Of a stretch of DNA of 42,663 nucleotides, positions 31,231-39,373 are shown in pieces. The position numbers and the translations under genes were made by a program. The first letter of the stretch is position 1. Each line of letters opens with the position of its first letter. Source of the stretch: a virus. The notes under the pieces were generated by a model. The model ran no database searches, was not told the DNA's origin, and saw only the letters and a list, made by a program, of their open reading frames with translations. Where the stretch lies: IMG/VR virus record IMGVR_UViG_3300044631_002537, positions 1-42,663 of that record, one strand, 5' to 3'.

Positions 31231-31986
31231 ATGGCAAGAAGAAGGAGAGGTTCTGATCAACCTATTGGGGTTGGTATGACAGCAAAACAAATGAAGCGCA
31301 AAAAACCAATCAATCTTGAGTTGATGAGAGATATTGAACCTCTCACAGACAATCAAGAATCCTTATTTAAATCATATGCAGACAATAAAAATATTGTGGC
31401 ATATGGGTGCGCTGGAACAGGTAAAACATTTATCACTCTCTACAATGCTCTTCAAGATGTACTAGATGAGAATAGTCCATATGAAAAGATCTATATTGTA
31501 AGATCTTTAGTAGCAACTAGAGAAATTGGATTTCTTCCAGGAAGTCATGAAGATAAGTCTGATATCTATCAGATACCATACAAGAACATGGTCAAGTATA
31601 TGTTCTATATGCCAGATGATGCTTCTTTTGAGATGCTTTATGGTAGTCTAAAAACTCAAGGTACTATTAGTTTTTGGAGCACATCTTTTATCAGAGGTAC
31701 TACTCTTGACAAATCTATTATTATTGTAGATGAGTTTCAGAATCTAAACTTTCATGAACTTGATTCTATTATTACTCGAGTTGGCGAAGATTCTAAAATT
31801 ATGTTCTGTGGAGATGCCACTCAGACTGATTTAGTCAAAACAAACGAGAAGAATGGTATTGTCGATTTCATGAGAATTCTTAATATCATGCCATCATTTG
31901 ATACTATTGAATTTGGCGTTGAGGATATTGTACGCTCAGGAATCTGTAAAGAATATCTTATTACAAAAATGGAATTGGGATTCTGA
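31231..31986 (+). CDS. phoH: PhoH-like P-loop ATPase
   Basis: 251 residues. Walker A GCAGTGKT at 59-66, Walker B IIIVDEFQN at 163-171, and a sensor-like GDATQTDL motif near 197, all typical of PhoH (an SF1-helicase-like ATPase core). A basic N-terminus (MARRRRG) precedes. phoH belongs to the phosphate regulon in E. coli, but its biochemical role in phages is not settled; a link to RNA or nucleotide metabolism is suspected. The stop overlaps the next ATG by 1 nt. Confidence 0.92.
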   Translation: MARRRRGSDQPIGVGMTAKQMKRKKPINLELMRDIEPLTDNQESLFKSYADNKNIVAYGCAGTGKTFITLYNALQDVLDENSPYEKIYIVRSLVATREIGFLPGSHEDKSDIYQIPYKNMVKYMFYMPDDASFEMLYGSLKTQGTISFWSTSFIRGTTLDKSIIIVDEFQNLNFHELDSIITRVGEDSKIMFCGDATQTDLVKTNEKNGIVDFMRILNIMPSFDTIEFGVEDIVRSGICKEYLITKMELGF

Positions 31987-32660
31987 TGTTTAATCATATT
32001 GAATTGAATCTTCCTTCTCTTGAGAGGGTATTGATTGATGGAGTTCGTTACTATAAGATTCCAGAGGAAAATTCTCCTCTGGAGTTTGTTTCTATTACTT
32101 CAGTCACAAGTAATTATAAAAAAGAATTCTTTAATAAATGGAGAAAAAGAGTTGGTCTAGAGGAAGCAGATAAGATTACAAAAAAAGCAACAAGTCGTGG
32201 AACAGATATGCACACACTTGTGGAACATCATCTTAAAAATGAAGAACTTCCTACAGTTCAACCTTTATCTGAGATGTTATTTAAAATTGCTAAGCCAGCT
32301 TTAAATCGTATAAATAATATTCACGCTCTTGAAGGATCTCTTTATAGCAAGTTCTTAGGAATCGCAGGAACAGTAGACTGTATTGCAGAATTTGATGGGG
32401 AACTTTCAATCATTGATTTCAAAACATCAAAACAACCAAAGCCAAGAGATTGGATTGAAGGGTATTTTGTTCAATGTTGTGCATATGCGTGTATGCTTCA
32501 TGAATTAACTGGTCTTTCAGTTAAAAAATTTGTAATCATTATGGCATGTGAAAATGGAGAAGTTGAAGTTTATGAAGAGCGGGACAAAGAAAAACACATT
32601 AGACTTTTGACAAAGTATATTAAAAAATTTGTTTCTGATAAAACAAATCAGGTTTCTTGA
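31986..32660 (+). CDS. PD-(D/E)XK exonuclease
   Basis: 224 residues. Catalytic layout of the RecB/Cas4-type nuclease fold: His82 (RGTDMHTLVEHH), Glu116, Asp131 in GIAGTVDCIAEFD, and Asp144-Phe-Lys146 (SIIDFKTSKQPK), then a Gln/Tyr motif (YFVQCCAYACML). Lacks the four-cysteine iron-sulphur cluster of Cas4. Probably works on phage or host DNA ends in recombination-dependent replication. Coupled to phoH. Confidence 0.88.
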   Translation: MFNHIELNLPSLERVLIDGVRYYKIPEENSPLEFVSITSVTSNYKKEFFNKWRKRVGLEEADKITKKATSRGTDMHTLVEHHLKNEELPTVQPLSEMLFKIAKPALNRINNIHALEGSLYSKFLGIAGTVDCIAEFDGELSIIDFKTSKQPKPRDWIEGYFVQCCAYACMLHELTGLSVKKFVIIMACENGEVEVYEERDKEKHIRLLTKYIKKFVSDKTNQVS

Positions 32661-32685
32661 CTTTATATGTCTTAACTGGTAAAAT
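32657..32685 (+). promoter_or_regulatory. Sigma70 promoter before gene 33
   Basis: TTGACT (32657-32662), 17-nt spacer, TAAAAT (32680-32685). Overlaps the stop of the exonuclease gene; would drive 33, 59 and the DUF1825 gene. Confidence 0.72.
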
Positions 32686-32711
32686 CGTAAAAGAATTACG
32701 GGTGAATTAAT

Positions 32712-33008
32712 TTGCAAATAACACTATTAGAACTTATGGAGAATAATTTCAATCAACAAGTGTTAGAAAAGGTATTAGAAAGCAAGTTTTTTTGCCCGTC
32801 TAAATTTGCACAAGAAATTGAAAAGCTTGTCCTCAATAATGAGGATATGAATTACATTGATGCCATTGTATTTTTCTGTGAAAAGAATAGTATTGATTTA
32901 GAATCAGTTCCTAAACTAATTCCAAAACCATTGAAAGAAAAAATTAAATATGAAGCAATGGAATTAAATTTTTTGAAGAAAACATCTAGAGCAAAATTAG
33001 TATTCTAA
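32712..33008 (+). CDS. 33: Late transcription co-activator gp33
   Basis: 98 residues from TTG 32712; ATG 32736 (90 residues) is an equally possible start. The conserved C-terminus LIPKPLKEKIKYEAMELNFLKKTSRAKLVF is what I recognise from cyanophage gp33. In T4, gp33 binds the RNA polymerase beta flap and links it to the sliding clamp, activating late promoters together with gp55. The place before gp59 matches T4 gene order. Late boxes throughout this window are its expected targets. Confidence 0.8.
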   Translation: MQITLLELMENNFNQQVLEKVLESKFFCPSKFAQEIEKLVLNNEDMNYIDAIVFFCEKNSIDLESVPKLIPKPLKEKIKYEAMELNFLKKTSRAKLVF

Positions 33009-33599
33009 ATGACACCATTTGATTGTTATAAATTATACTTATCTTTAAAAAATCATTTTACTAAAAATAATTACGATTATCACAAGTATTGTGGTAAAAC
33101 AAGAGCAAGTTTAGAATCCTTTTATAAAAGAAAAGATAGATTTTTCTATGAAAAACTATCCAGACAAAAAACTGATAAAGAAATAGAAGCATTTTTTGTT
33201 TCTAATTTTGTTTCTTGTAGTGATCCTCAATCATTATGGATTGGAGAAATTATAAGAAACGGGGAAGAAAAGCATAAAGAATGGTCTAAAAAGATTCAAT
33301 CTCTTTCTTATCTTTTTAAAGAAGAGGTTGAATCTATTTTTTCGGGTCAAAATTTTGATGAATTTTTTAAAATAGAAAACAACAGACATCCTATTATTCT
33401 AAAAAAACACCTTCAAGGTAATTTATCTTTAGAGACTTTGCTTATACTTGAGAAAATTCTTGGATATAAAAAACATTTTGACAAAAAACTTGAGGATCCA
33501 ATATGGCAGATCGTTTCTATGAAATTAAACAAGTACACGCCATTTCTAAATATTGATGTATTTCGTTATAAAAAAATTTTAAAGGAGTCTCTTTTATGA
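33009..33599 (+). CDS. 59: DNA helicase loader gp59
   Basis: 196 residues, near T4 gp59 (217). Matching landmarks: YKLYLSLKNHF...NYDYHKYCGK at the start, RKDRFFYEKLSRQ, AFFVSNFVS...LWIGEI, and a C-terminal LSLETLLILEKILGY. gp59 loads the replicative helicase gp41 onto gp32-coated forks. Neighbours 33 and 32 agree with this. It starts directly after the gp33 stop and overlaps the next ATG by 4 nt. Confidence 0.85.
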   Translation: MTPFDCYKLYLSLKNHFTKNNYDYHKYCGKTRASLESFYKRKDRFFYEKLSRQKTDKEIEAFFVSNFVSCSDPQSLWIGEIIRNGEEKHKEWSKKIQSLSYLFKEEVESIFSGQNFDEFFKIENNRHPIILKKHLQGNLSLETLLILEKILGYKKHFDKKLEDPIWQIVSMKLNKYTPFLNIDVFRYKKILKESLL

Positions 33600-33940
33600 G
33601 TTTTTTCGATTCTGAGGTTGTCCGCGCTGAACTTACAGAAATATCTGAACTTCAAGAGGCAATTTATAAAAATGTATTTGAATTTGTTAGAATGAATAGT
33701 GATGAAAAAATTCATCATGTTGATCTTTTGCAAAGACTTTTAGATAAGCAAAAAATCTTATACACTAGATTAAGTTTATCTGATGATCCAAAAGCAAAAG
33801 AAATGAAAGAAAAGATATCTCATTCAGCGACCATGATGGGATTACCCCCTAATGTGGATATGAATGTTATCTTTAACAATATGTCCTCCCTGATCCAGGT
33901 CATGCGCGAACAGATTGACAAAACTGGGTCTGACTCCTAG
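33596..33940 (+). CDS. DUF1825-family protein
   Basis: 114 residues starting MSFFDSEVVRAELTEISELQ, with LLQRLLDKQKILYTRLSLSDD and NMSSLIQVMREQID. The pattern matches DUF1825, a small helical family of unknown function in cyanobacteria and their phages. It lies between 59 and 32, so a role near replication or recombination is plausible. Its last 26 nt and its stop contain the promoter of gene 32. Confidence 0.8.
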   Translation: MSFFDSEVVRAELTEISELQEAIYKNVFEFVRMNSDEKIHHVDLLQRLLDKQKILYTRLSLSDDPKAKEMKEKISHSATMMGLPPNVDMNVIFNNMSSLIQVMREQIDKTGSDS

Positions 33941-33943
33941 AAT
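33915..33943 (+). promoter_or_regulatory. Sigma70 promoter of gene 32
   Basis: TTGACA (33915-33920), 17-nt spacer, TAGAAT (33938-33943). The -35 is perfect. The boxes lie inside the end of the DUF1825 gene; its stop codon TAG is part of the -10. Confidence 0.78.
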
Positions 33944-33988
33944 AACGGGGTACACAAAAGCCAAATCCAATTAATCCGAGGTACACAA

Positions 33989-34945
33989 ATGTCTTTCGAA
34001 AATCTTAAGAAGCAATCTTCTCTTGGCAGTTTGACTGCTAAACTTGTTAAAGAAGTGGAAAAGGTAAATAACACTTCTGGTGGAGGTGCTGATGAGCGTC
34101 TCTGGAAACCCGAACTTGATAAAACTGGCAATGGATATGCAGTTATCCGTTTTCTACCTGCACCTGAAAATGAGGAACTTCCTTGGGTGAAACTCTACAC
34201 TCATGCTTTCCAAGGTACTGGTGGATGGTATATTGAGAATTCTCTCACCACCATTGGACAAAAAGATCCTGTCTCTGAGCACAACCGCGAACTGTGGAAC
34301 AGTGGTAGTGATAAAGATAAGGAGACTGTCCGTAAGCAAAAGCGTAAACTGAGTTTTTACTCAAACATTTACGTTGTAAAAGATCCCGTAAATCCTCAAA
34401 ATGAAGGAAAAGTTTTCCTCTTCAAGTATGGCAAAAAGATCTTTGATAAGATCATGGCAGCGATGCAACCCGAATTTGAAGATGAAACTCCCATCAATCC
34501 CTTTGACTTCTGGCAAGGTGCTAACTTTAAACTGAAGATTCGTAAGGTTGACGGTTACTGGAACTACGACAAGTCTGAGTTTGAATCTCCTGGTGCTCTT
34601 CTTAGTGATGATGATGCTCTTGAAGCACTCTGGAAAAAAGAGTACTCTCTTGAAGAAATTATTTCTCCCTCTCAATTTAAAACTTATGAGCAACTGGAAG
34701 TACGTCTTAAGGGTGTTCTGGGGCAAAAATCAAGTTCTGCTTCTGCCGCCGTTGCTGCTGTTGCACGAGAAGAGGAATCTTATGAGGCGTATTCTCAGAA
34801 TGAAACGTCTGAAAGCCGTGTCATGAAGGAACTTGAAGACTCTTATGCACGTAGTAAGTCTGTACCTGAACCTACATCTAAAAATGATGTAGACGAAGAT
34901 GAAGAAGATGCACTGTCTTACTTCAGTAAACTTGTAGATATGTGA
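33989..34945 (+). CDS. 32: Single-stranded DNA-binding protein gp32
   Basis: 318 residues. N-terminal LAST-like and cooperative region (1-35), then the OB-fold core with WKPELDKTGNGYAVIRFLPAP, KRKLSFYSNIYVVKDPVNPQNEGKVF (T4: conserved) and FGKKI-like YGKKIFDKIMAAM, and an acidic C-tail ending DEDEEDALSYFSKLVDM for protein contacts. Unlike T4 gp32, no cysteine is present, so the zinc site is lost. GAGG 9 nt before the ATG. It has its own sigma70 promoter and a double hairpin at the end. Confidence 0.95.
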   Translation: MSFENLKKQSSLGSLTAKLVKEVEKVNNTSGGGADERLWKPELDKTGNGYAVIRFLPAPENEELPWVKLYTHAFQGTGGWYIENSLTTIGQKDPVSEHNRELWNSGSDKDKETVRKQKRKLSFYSNIYVVKDPVNPQNEGKVFLFKYGKKIFDKIMAAMQPEFEDETPINPFDFWQGANFKLKIRKVDGYWNYDKSEFESPGALLSDDDALEALWKKEYSLEEIISPSQFKTYEQLEVRLKGVLGQKSSSASAAVAAVAREEESYEAYSQNETSESRVMKELEDSYARSKSVPEPTSKNDVDEDEEDALSYFSKLVDM

Positions 34946-34953
34946 TCTACAAG
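34931..34953 (+). terminator. First hairpin over the gene 32 stop
   Basis: CTTGTAGAT (34931-34939), loop ATGTG, ATCTACAAG (34945-34953), a perfect 9-bp stem spanning the stop codon. It has no T run of its own, so it may protect the mRNA 3' end rather than terminate. Confidence 0.6.
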
Positions 34954-34977
34954 AAAGGGGGCATATGCCCCCTTTTT
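34954..34977. terminator. Bidirectional terminator between gene 32 and gene 53
   Basis: AAAGGGGGC (34954-34962), loop ATAT, GCCCCCTTT (34967-34975), T run to 34977. On the minus strand the same stem is followed by TTTCTT, so it can also end the convergent gp53 transcript, whose stop codon begins at 34979. Confidence 0.85.
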
Positions 34978-36041
34978 CATTCGTATAGTCTTATGTTATC
35001 TCCGCGTTTCAAGGTACTATTGATATATTGATCTCCCCCTTCTTTATATTCCATCTGAGTTTGAATATCATCAAATAATACTGGAAGATATTCTCTCTTT
35101 AATGCAAAGATAATTCTTTTTCTTTCTTCTAAACGAATTTCATGTTCGTAGTTTGTCACTGGAACTAAAAATTCTGTAGAAGGAACTTGTACTAATTTTT
35201 CTAGAATCTTATCAAAATATTCGAAGTAGTATGCGTTTCCAGGTATTGGAGAATTTGATAAGGTAACTCTTATTTCCTCAACTTGACTTCCGACTGGTAT
35301 TCCTTCATTATCTAAAACAAAAGACAGTTTTGGTTCTGGTACTTCAGGTGCAGTTGGCAATTCGTATGAGAAAACTTTAACTTGATAATCATTGACAGTT
35401 ACTTGATTAACTTCTACAAGTTCAGTTACTACATGAGGTCCGTTATAAATGTCTTGAGATACATTTGCGATAGTTACTTGATCTCCAACTTTAAGATTAG
35501 TAAATCCAGTACCATATGCTTCAACTGTTACAGTAGTTGATGTATTGGTTCTGTTTCCAGAATAAATGTCTAGGAGTTTAGATGTGCTTGTCTCTATCCA
35601 ACTACCATTTGTTTTCCACTGATTGCTAGTTCTAATTCCAGATTTAAGAACAACAACATCTTTTGAATTTTTTATTTCTTTTGTTTCATAATGACGAATA
35701 CCATTATATAATGTATTATAATCTCCGTACTTACTCAGGAGATATTCATCAAGTGCTTGCTGAGTCATAGGCCACTCAGATAATACATTTTGAATATTAT
35801 TAGAAAGTAAAATAACCCAATCTAAGGTGTCATCTCCATATAACTGGAATGCTGTATTATCTGGTCTTTCATCTCCCTCAATAATATACTGATCAAAATA
35901 TTTCCCATCACCAAATATTTCATCTCTTATTTTTCCACGCTTAAATAAATTTTTCACAGGAGTATAATCAGAAATATTTTTCCTTTCTGGATTACGATCT
36001 ACATATTCAAAATTTGGAACTCCGTCGAAATATCCTGGCAT
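34977..36041 (-). CDS. 53: Baseplate wedge protein gp53
   Basis: 354 residues starting MPGYFDGVPNFEYVDRNPER, with TPVKNLFKRGKIRDEIFGD, DNTAFQLYGDDTLDWVILLSNNIQN and a Trp-Pro-Met motif (EWPMTQQALDEYL) in the N-terminal half, as in cyanophage gp53. The middle is variable (beta-rich), and the end (KREYLPVLFDDIQTQMEYKEG) is helical. In T4, gp53 joins neighbouring wedges into the hexagonal baseplate. It is followed upstream by gp48. Confidence 0.85.
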   Translation of the reverse strand: MPGYFDGVPNFEYVDRNPERKNISDYTPVKNLFKRGKIRDEIFGDGKYFDQYIIEGDERPDNTAFQLYGDDTLDWVILLSNNIQNVLSEWPMTQQALDEYLLSKYGDYNTLYNGIRHYETKEIKNSKDVVVLKSGIRTSNQWKTNGSWIETSTSKLLDIYSGNRTNTSTTVTVEAYGTGFTNLKVGDQVTIANVSQDIYNGPHVVTELVEVNQVTVNDYQVKVFSYELPTAPEVPEPKLSFVLDNEGIPVGSQVEEIRVTLSNSPIPGNAYYFEYFDKILEKLVQVPSTEFLVPVTNYEHEIRLEERKRIIFALKREYLPVLFDDIQTQMEYKEGGDQYINSTLKRGDNIRLYE

Positions 36042-36065
36042 TTTAGTTAATTGATTAGTTTAGTA

Positions 36066-37367
36066 TTAATAGAAAATTTGTCCATCATTTACACCTTCAT
36101 AATCTTTATCTGTTAATGGAGATGTCTCTGAGAATTGCAAAGTAACTTGAAAAGATGTCATTGACCCATCTTCTTCGTAAGTCATATAAGATCCATCTGG
36201 AGTGTAATTTACGCTACATTCTAGTAAAGCACATCTTTCTTTTATTAAATTAAGACTTGTTGCACCTTTTCCCTTGTATATAATATCAAAATAATAAGGT
36301 CTTTTGAAGAACATTTGAGATGCTCTAGGAGCCATATTTGATTTAAAGAAGTTTATAATATTTCTTATTGCTTTAGATTCATCTGCTTCTCTTGGAGTCA
36401 TCTTGAACGTATAAGAAAATGTTCTTAGAGATGGTCCAGTATAAACTAATTCTAAGTTGGGGTTCATAATAACTCCCATACCAACATCACTACGAGCAAG
36501 TAATTGATTTGTATCCATACTCATTGCCTGTGCAGCAAAAAATGTTTGTGCAGCTTGCTTCATCATAGGGTCTCCAGTTGCTGCTTTAAATGCATCCATT
36601 AATTTAGTAACTTCCTCTCCAGCTTGCTTAGCATAATCTTCCGCTCCAACTAATCTACTTGCAGATTTAAGACCTGCAAGTTGAAAAGGATTTAATTGAC
36701 TTTCTCCCCAGTTTTGTCTATTTGAATCTTGAATAGTTGGTTGAATACCTATTACTACGGATCCACCCTTCTCACTTTTAAACATTACATAATCTTGATC
36801 ATCTTTCATTCTTAGCGGATATCTTCCTCCACCTCCACTTGCAGTTTCTGCACCAAATCCAGTTCCTGGCAAATTTGCTGCAGATGCAGGCGCTACGCCT
36901 GGAGCGGCACCAGCAGCTCCTGCAGCTGCAGCAGGAGCAGCAGAACCAGGCGCCGATCCTGCTTTACTTGTTAAATTGTTTTGAAGTTTTGCATCAGCCG
37001 CAGCCCCATTGATAGCATTCTTAGCTGCAGTTTGTCCTGCAGTGCTTGAAATATCGTTTCTTACTGCTTCTGGTAATTTATTAAAATTTCCACTTGGAGC
37101 AAACTGAGTAGATCCGTTTGCTGCTACTGTTGTTGTTCCGACTTTTCCAAGACTTTGTGCCGCTCTTCCTGTGCCAGTTGTTGCATAAACATCAATAGCT
37201 GTTTGATTAGGATTTGCTCCAGTCAAAACTTTATTGTTAAAATCAGTCTGATTTACAGCTGTTCCATATGAATACGAAACAGATCTAGTTCCTGTAGTAG
37301 CACTTTTATCTACAATTGTTTTTGGTATTGATTTTGTTGTAAATTGACCGTTAACTAATCCAGCCAT
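36066..37367 (-). CDS. 48: Baseplate tail-tube cap gp48
   Basis: 433 residues. N-terminus MAGLVNGQFTTKSIPKTIVD, an Ala/Gly/Pro-rich low-complexity spacer (about 130-180), then the tube-like domain with GMGVIMNPNLELVYTGPSLRTFSY, FKMTPREADESKAIRNIINFFKS and YTPDGSYMTYEEDGSMTSFQVTLQFSE. The tube-fold C-terminus is shared by gp48, gp54 and gp19. gp48 caps the baseplate hub and is the platform for tube growth. A TCTAAATA box (37399-37406, minus) lies 32 nt before its start. Confidence 0.87.
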   Translation of the reverse strand: MAGLVNGQFTTKSIPKTIVDKSATTGTRSVSYSYGTAVNQTDFNNKVLTGANPNQTAIDVYATTGTGRAAQSLGKVGTTTVAANGSTQFAPSGNFNKLPEAVRNDISSTAGQTAAKNAINGAAADAKLQNNLTSKAGSAPGSAAPAAAAGAAGAAPGVAPASAANLPGTGFGAETASGGGGRYPLRMKDDQDYVMFKSEKGGSVVIGIQPTIQDSNRQNWGESQLNPFQLAGLKSASRLVGAEDYAKQAGEEVTKLMDAFKAATGDPMMKQAAQTFFAAQAMSMDTNQLLARSDVGMGVIMNPNLELVYTGPSLRTFSYTFKMTPREADESKAIRNIINFFKSNMAPRASQMFFKRPYYFDIIYKGKGATSLNLIKERCALLECSVNYTPDGSYMTYEEDGSMTSFQVTLQFSETSPLTDKDYEGVNDGQIFY

Positions 37368-37393
37368 GAATTATTTGGAGACAGGAAATTGCT

Positions 37394-37744
37394 TTATCTA
37401 TTTAGACGATGTTTTCCATATTCTAGTTCTAACAGATCATCAATTTCATTATTCCTTATCAAATGATATTTACTCTTTATAGACTTCCATTTATAACTTT
37501 TATAATTTTTTGAATGAAAATTTAATCCTTCAAATCCCCATTCTTGCAATTTAATTGTTGCGACAAGAGGATATTGATCATATATTATTTTCTTTTCTGG
37601 AATATGTAAAAAAGTATAGAAGTTTCCAATTTCTGGTAAGGCATGAGTTTCACTTAATGAATTTAGAATTTCTTTTCTTAATTCATCCTTTGTGCTAAAT
37701 GAATCTAAATTCTTTTTAATTGAACTTATTCTATTACGTGCCAT
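37394..37744 (-). CDS. Conserved hypothetical protein between gp48 and gp4
   Basis: 116 residues. A helical N-terminus (RISSIKKNLDSFSTKDELRK) is followed by a beta-rich core with GNFYTFLHIPEKKIIYDQYPLVA and LQEWGFEGLNFHSKNYKSYKW. The pattern YDxxPL, EWGFxGxNFH strikes me as conserved in myophages, but I cannot name a function. It overlaps the gp4 stop by one base. Possibly a virion assembly factor. Confidence 0.75.
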   Translation of the reverse strand: MARNRISSIKKNLDSFSTKDELRKEILNSLSETHALPEIGNFYTFLHIPEKKIIYDQYPLVATIKLQEWGFEGLNFHSKNYKSYKWKSIKSKYHLIRNNEIDDLLELEYGKHRLNR

Positions 37745-38196
37745 TATATAATACCCAATTCATCTTCTGTTATTATTTTAAACTCAAGTAAATTATCTTT
37801 GCAAAATTCTTGTGCAGCTTTCCACTTTGCTTCATTTGTCACATAGGTATATATTTCATTAATGTATGTTTTATTTTTTTGTGACTTTTTCTGGGGAGGC
37901 ATTGTTTGTTTTTTTGGTTTTATCTCAATTAAATATTTGCACTTTCTTCCATCTTTATGTACAATTTCGACAAAAGCATCTGGAAAATATCTTCTCACTT
38001 TTTTTGTTACTGGATCATAATAAGGAATTGAAATTTCTTCAGAACCATATTTTAAAATACTGGGATTTCTATCACACCACCTTAAAAACTTTAATTCCCA
38101 ACTAGATCTATAGATTATATTGTTTGGATTTCCAACATACTTCTCAGGATTTTGTGGTCTAAACTTGCCCTGATGATACTTACTATCTTTTGGCAT
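37744..38196 (-). CDS. 4: Head completion protein gp4 (gp50)
   Basis: 150 residues, the same length as T4 gp4. Conserved blocks: NPEKYVGNPNNIIYRSSWELKFLRWCDRNPSILKYGSEE, then PDAFVEIVHKDG and YLIEIKPKKQTMPPQK, a PD-(D/E)XK-type arrangement (Asp and Glu-x-Lys) like the TnsA nuclease fold. T4 gp4 completes the head before tail joining and may trim DNA. A late box (38233-38240, minus) sits upstream. Confidence 0.92.
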   Translation of the reverse strand: MPKDSKYHQGKFRPQNPEKYVGNPNNIIYRSSWELKFLRWCDRNPSILKYGSEEISIPYYDPVTKKVRRYFPDAFVEIVHKDGRKCKYLIEIKPKKQTMPPQKKSQKNKTYINEIYTYVTNEAKWKAAQEFCKDNLLEFKIITEDELGII

Positions 38197-38232
38197 TACA
38201 AAATCTCTTATACATATTATATAAACTAGGAA

Positions 38233-38240
38233 TATTTATA
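38233..38240 (-). promoter_or_regulatory. Minus-strand late promoter box TATAAATA
   Basis: Read on the minus strand the sequence is a perfect TATAAATA, 37 nt before the gp4 start. It would drive gp4, the unknown gene, gp48 and gp53. It also abuts the plus-strand ATG at 38242. Confidence 0.72.
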
Positions 38241-38241
38241 G

Positions 38242-39336
38242 ATGGCTTTAAAAGCATCTTCAAATAATACTGCTCTTGCGTTTGGTGGTGGAACGGATTT
38301 TACTTCGAGTGCTGCGCCAATTAATTCAACAGCAACACTTCCAAGCACAACAAGTGTAAATACTCAGCAAGCATATTCTTCTGGATTAAATTTAACGCCT
38401 ACAAGTCAAACTGGAGACGGATCAACAACAAATCCTGGTCCATCAGGAAATGGTCCAGGTAAAGGTGCATCAACTAGACCAAGAAGTATTGCAGATATTA
38501 AAACTCAGATTTTACAACCAGCAACAACATCTCACTTTATATGTAAATTTCAACCACCTGCTCCTGTCGATTCTTGGCAGAAACAAAAAGAACCTCAGTA
38601 TGCAGGAGCTCCTTATAACTCCATAAATTCTGATCTAATTGAAATTTCATGCAGTGAAGCATCATTGCCTGGATCAACACTTGCCACTCATGATGTCAAT
38701 AATGATTATCATGGTGTATCACAGAAGATGGCATATAGAAGACTTTATGACGATAGAGCTGATTTTACATTTTATGTAGATACTAGATATACAGTTATTA
38801 GATTCTTTGAAGGTTGGATAACATATATTGTCAATGAACAGCAGGCAAAAGGATTTACTGATAATAATTATTATTATAGAATGAACTATCCTGTAAAATA
38901 TAAAACAGATACTTTAATTATTACCAAGTTTGAAAAAAACACAGGAAGACCAGATGTTACTCCTCCTCTTGAATATGTCTTTTTAGAGGCATTTCCAATT
39001 GCTATTAATTCAATGCCAGTGACTTATGATCAATCTCAATTACTTAAGTGTACTGTTTCTTTTAGTTTTTCTAGATACTTTGCTAGGGTAAACCCAACAG
39101 CTAAAGATACAGCATCTCCCGATCCTAAAAATCCAGGTAGTCCAGAATTTAAAATTACTGGAAATGAAATGCAGCAGGCATATGGTAGAGCAGAAGAATT
39201 CCAAAACCCACAATTTGGCGTTGATAATACTGGTGCGTATGATCTGAATTTGGGACAACCTACAGGAAGTACAAAACCATTTTCTGGTTCTGTAGGAGAT
39301 TTCCAGCAAACACCTGGATCAATGAACATTGCATAA
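38242..39336 (+). CDS. 54: Baseplate tail-tube initiator (gp54-like)
   Basis: 364 residues. A Ser/Thr/Gly-rich flexible N-terminus (1-85) precedes a tube-like domain: IADIKTQILQPATTSHFICKF, SEASLPGSTLATHD, YRRLYDDRADFTFYVDTRYTVIRFFEGW, and NINSMPVTYDQS-like end IAINSMPVTYDQSQLLKCTVSFSFSRYF. The tail is polar and disordered. These steps are shared by the gp19/gp48/gp54 tube family; the position next to gp26 and divergent from gp48/gp53 supports gp54. gp19 itself is less likely because of the long extensions. Confidence 0.7.
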   Translation: MALKASSNNTALAFGGGTDFTSSAAPINSTATLPSTTSVNTQQAYSSGLNLTPTSQTGDGSTTNPGPSGNGPGKGASTRPRSIADIKTQILQPATTSHFICKFQPPAPVDSWQKQKEPQYAGAPYNSINSDLIEISCSEASLPGSTLATHDVNNDYHGVSQKMAYRRLYDDRADFTFYVDTRYTVIRFFEGWITYIVNEQQAKGFTDNNYYYRMNYPVKYKTDTLIITKFEKNTGRPDVTPPLEYVFLEAFPIAINSMPVTYDQSQLLKCTVSFSFSRYFARVNPTAKDTASPDPKNPGSPEFKITGNEMQQAYGRAEEFQNPQFGVDNTGAYDLNLGQPTGSTKPFSGSVGDFQQTPGSMNIA

Positions 39337-39340
39337 CCCT

Positions 39341-39348
39341 AATAAATA
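39341..39348 (+). promoter_or_regulatory. Late promoter box AATAAATA
   Basis: AATAAATA 4 nt after the tube-initiator stop and 25 nt before ATG 39374. Confidence 0.62.
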
Positions 39349-39373
39349 ATCCATATGAATTGTTTAGGAGATT

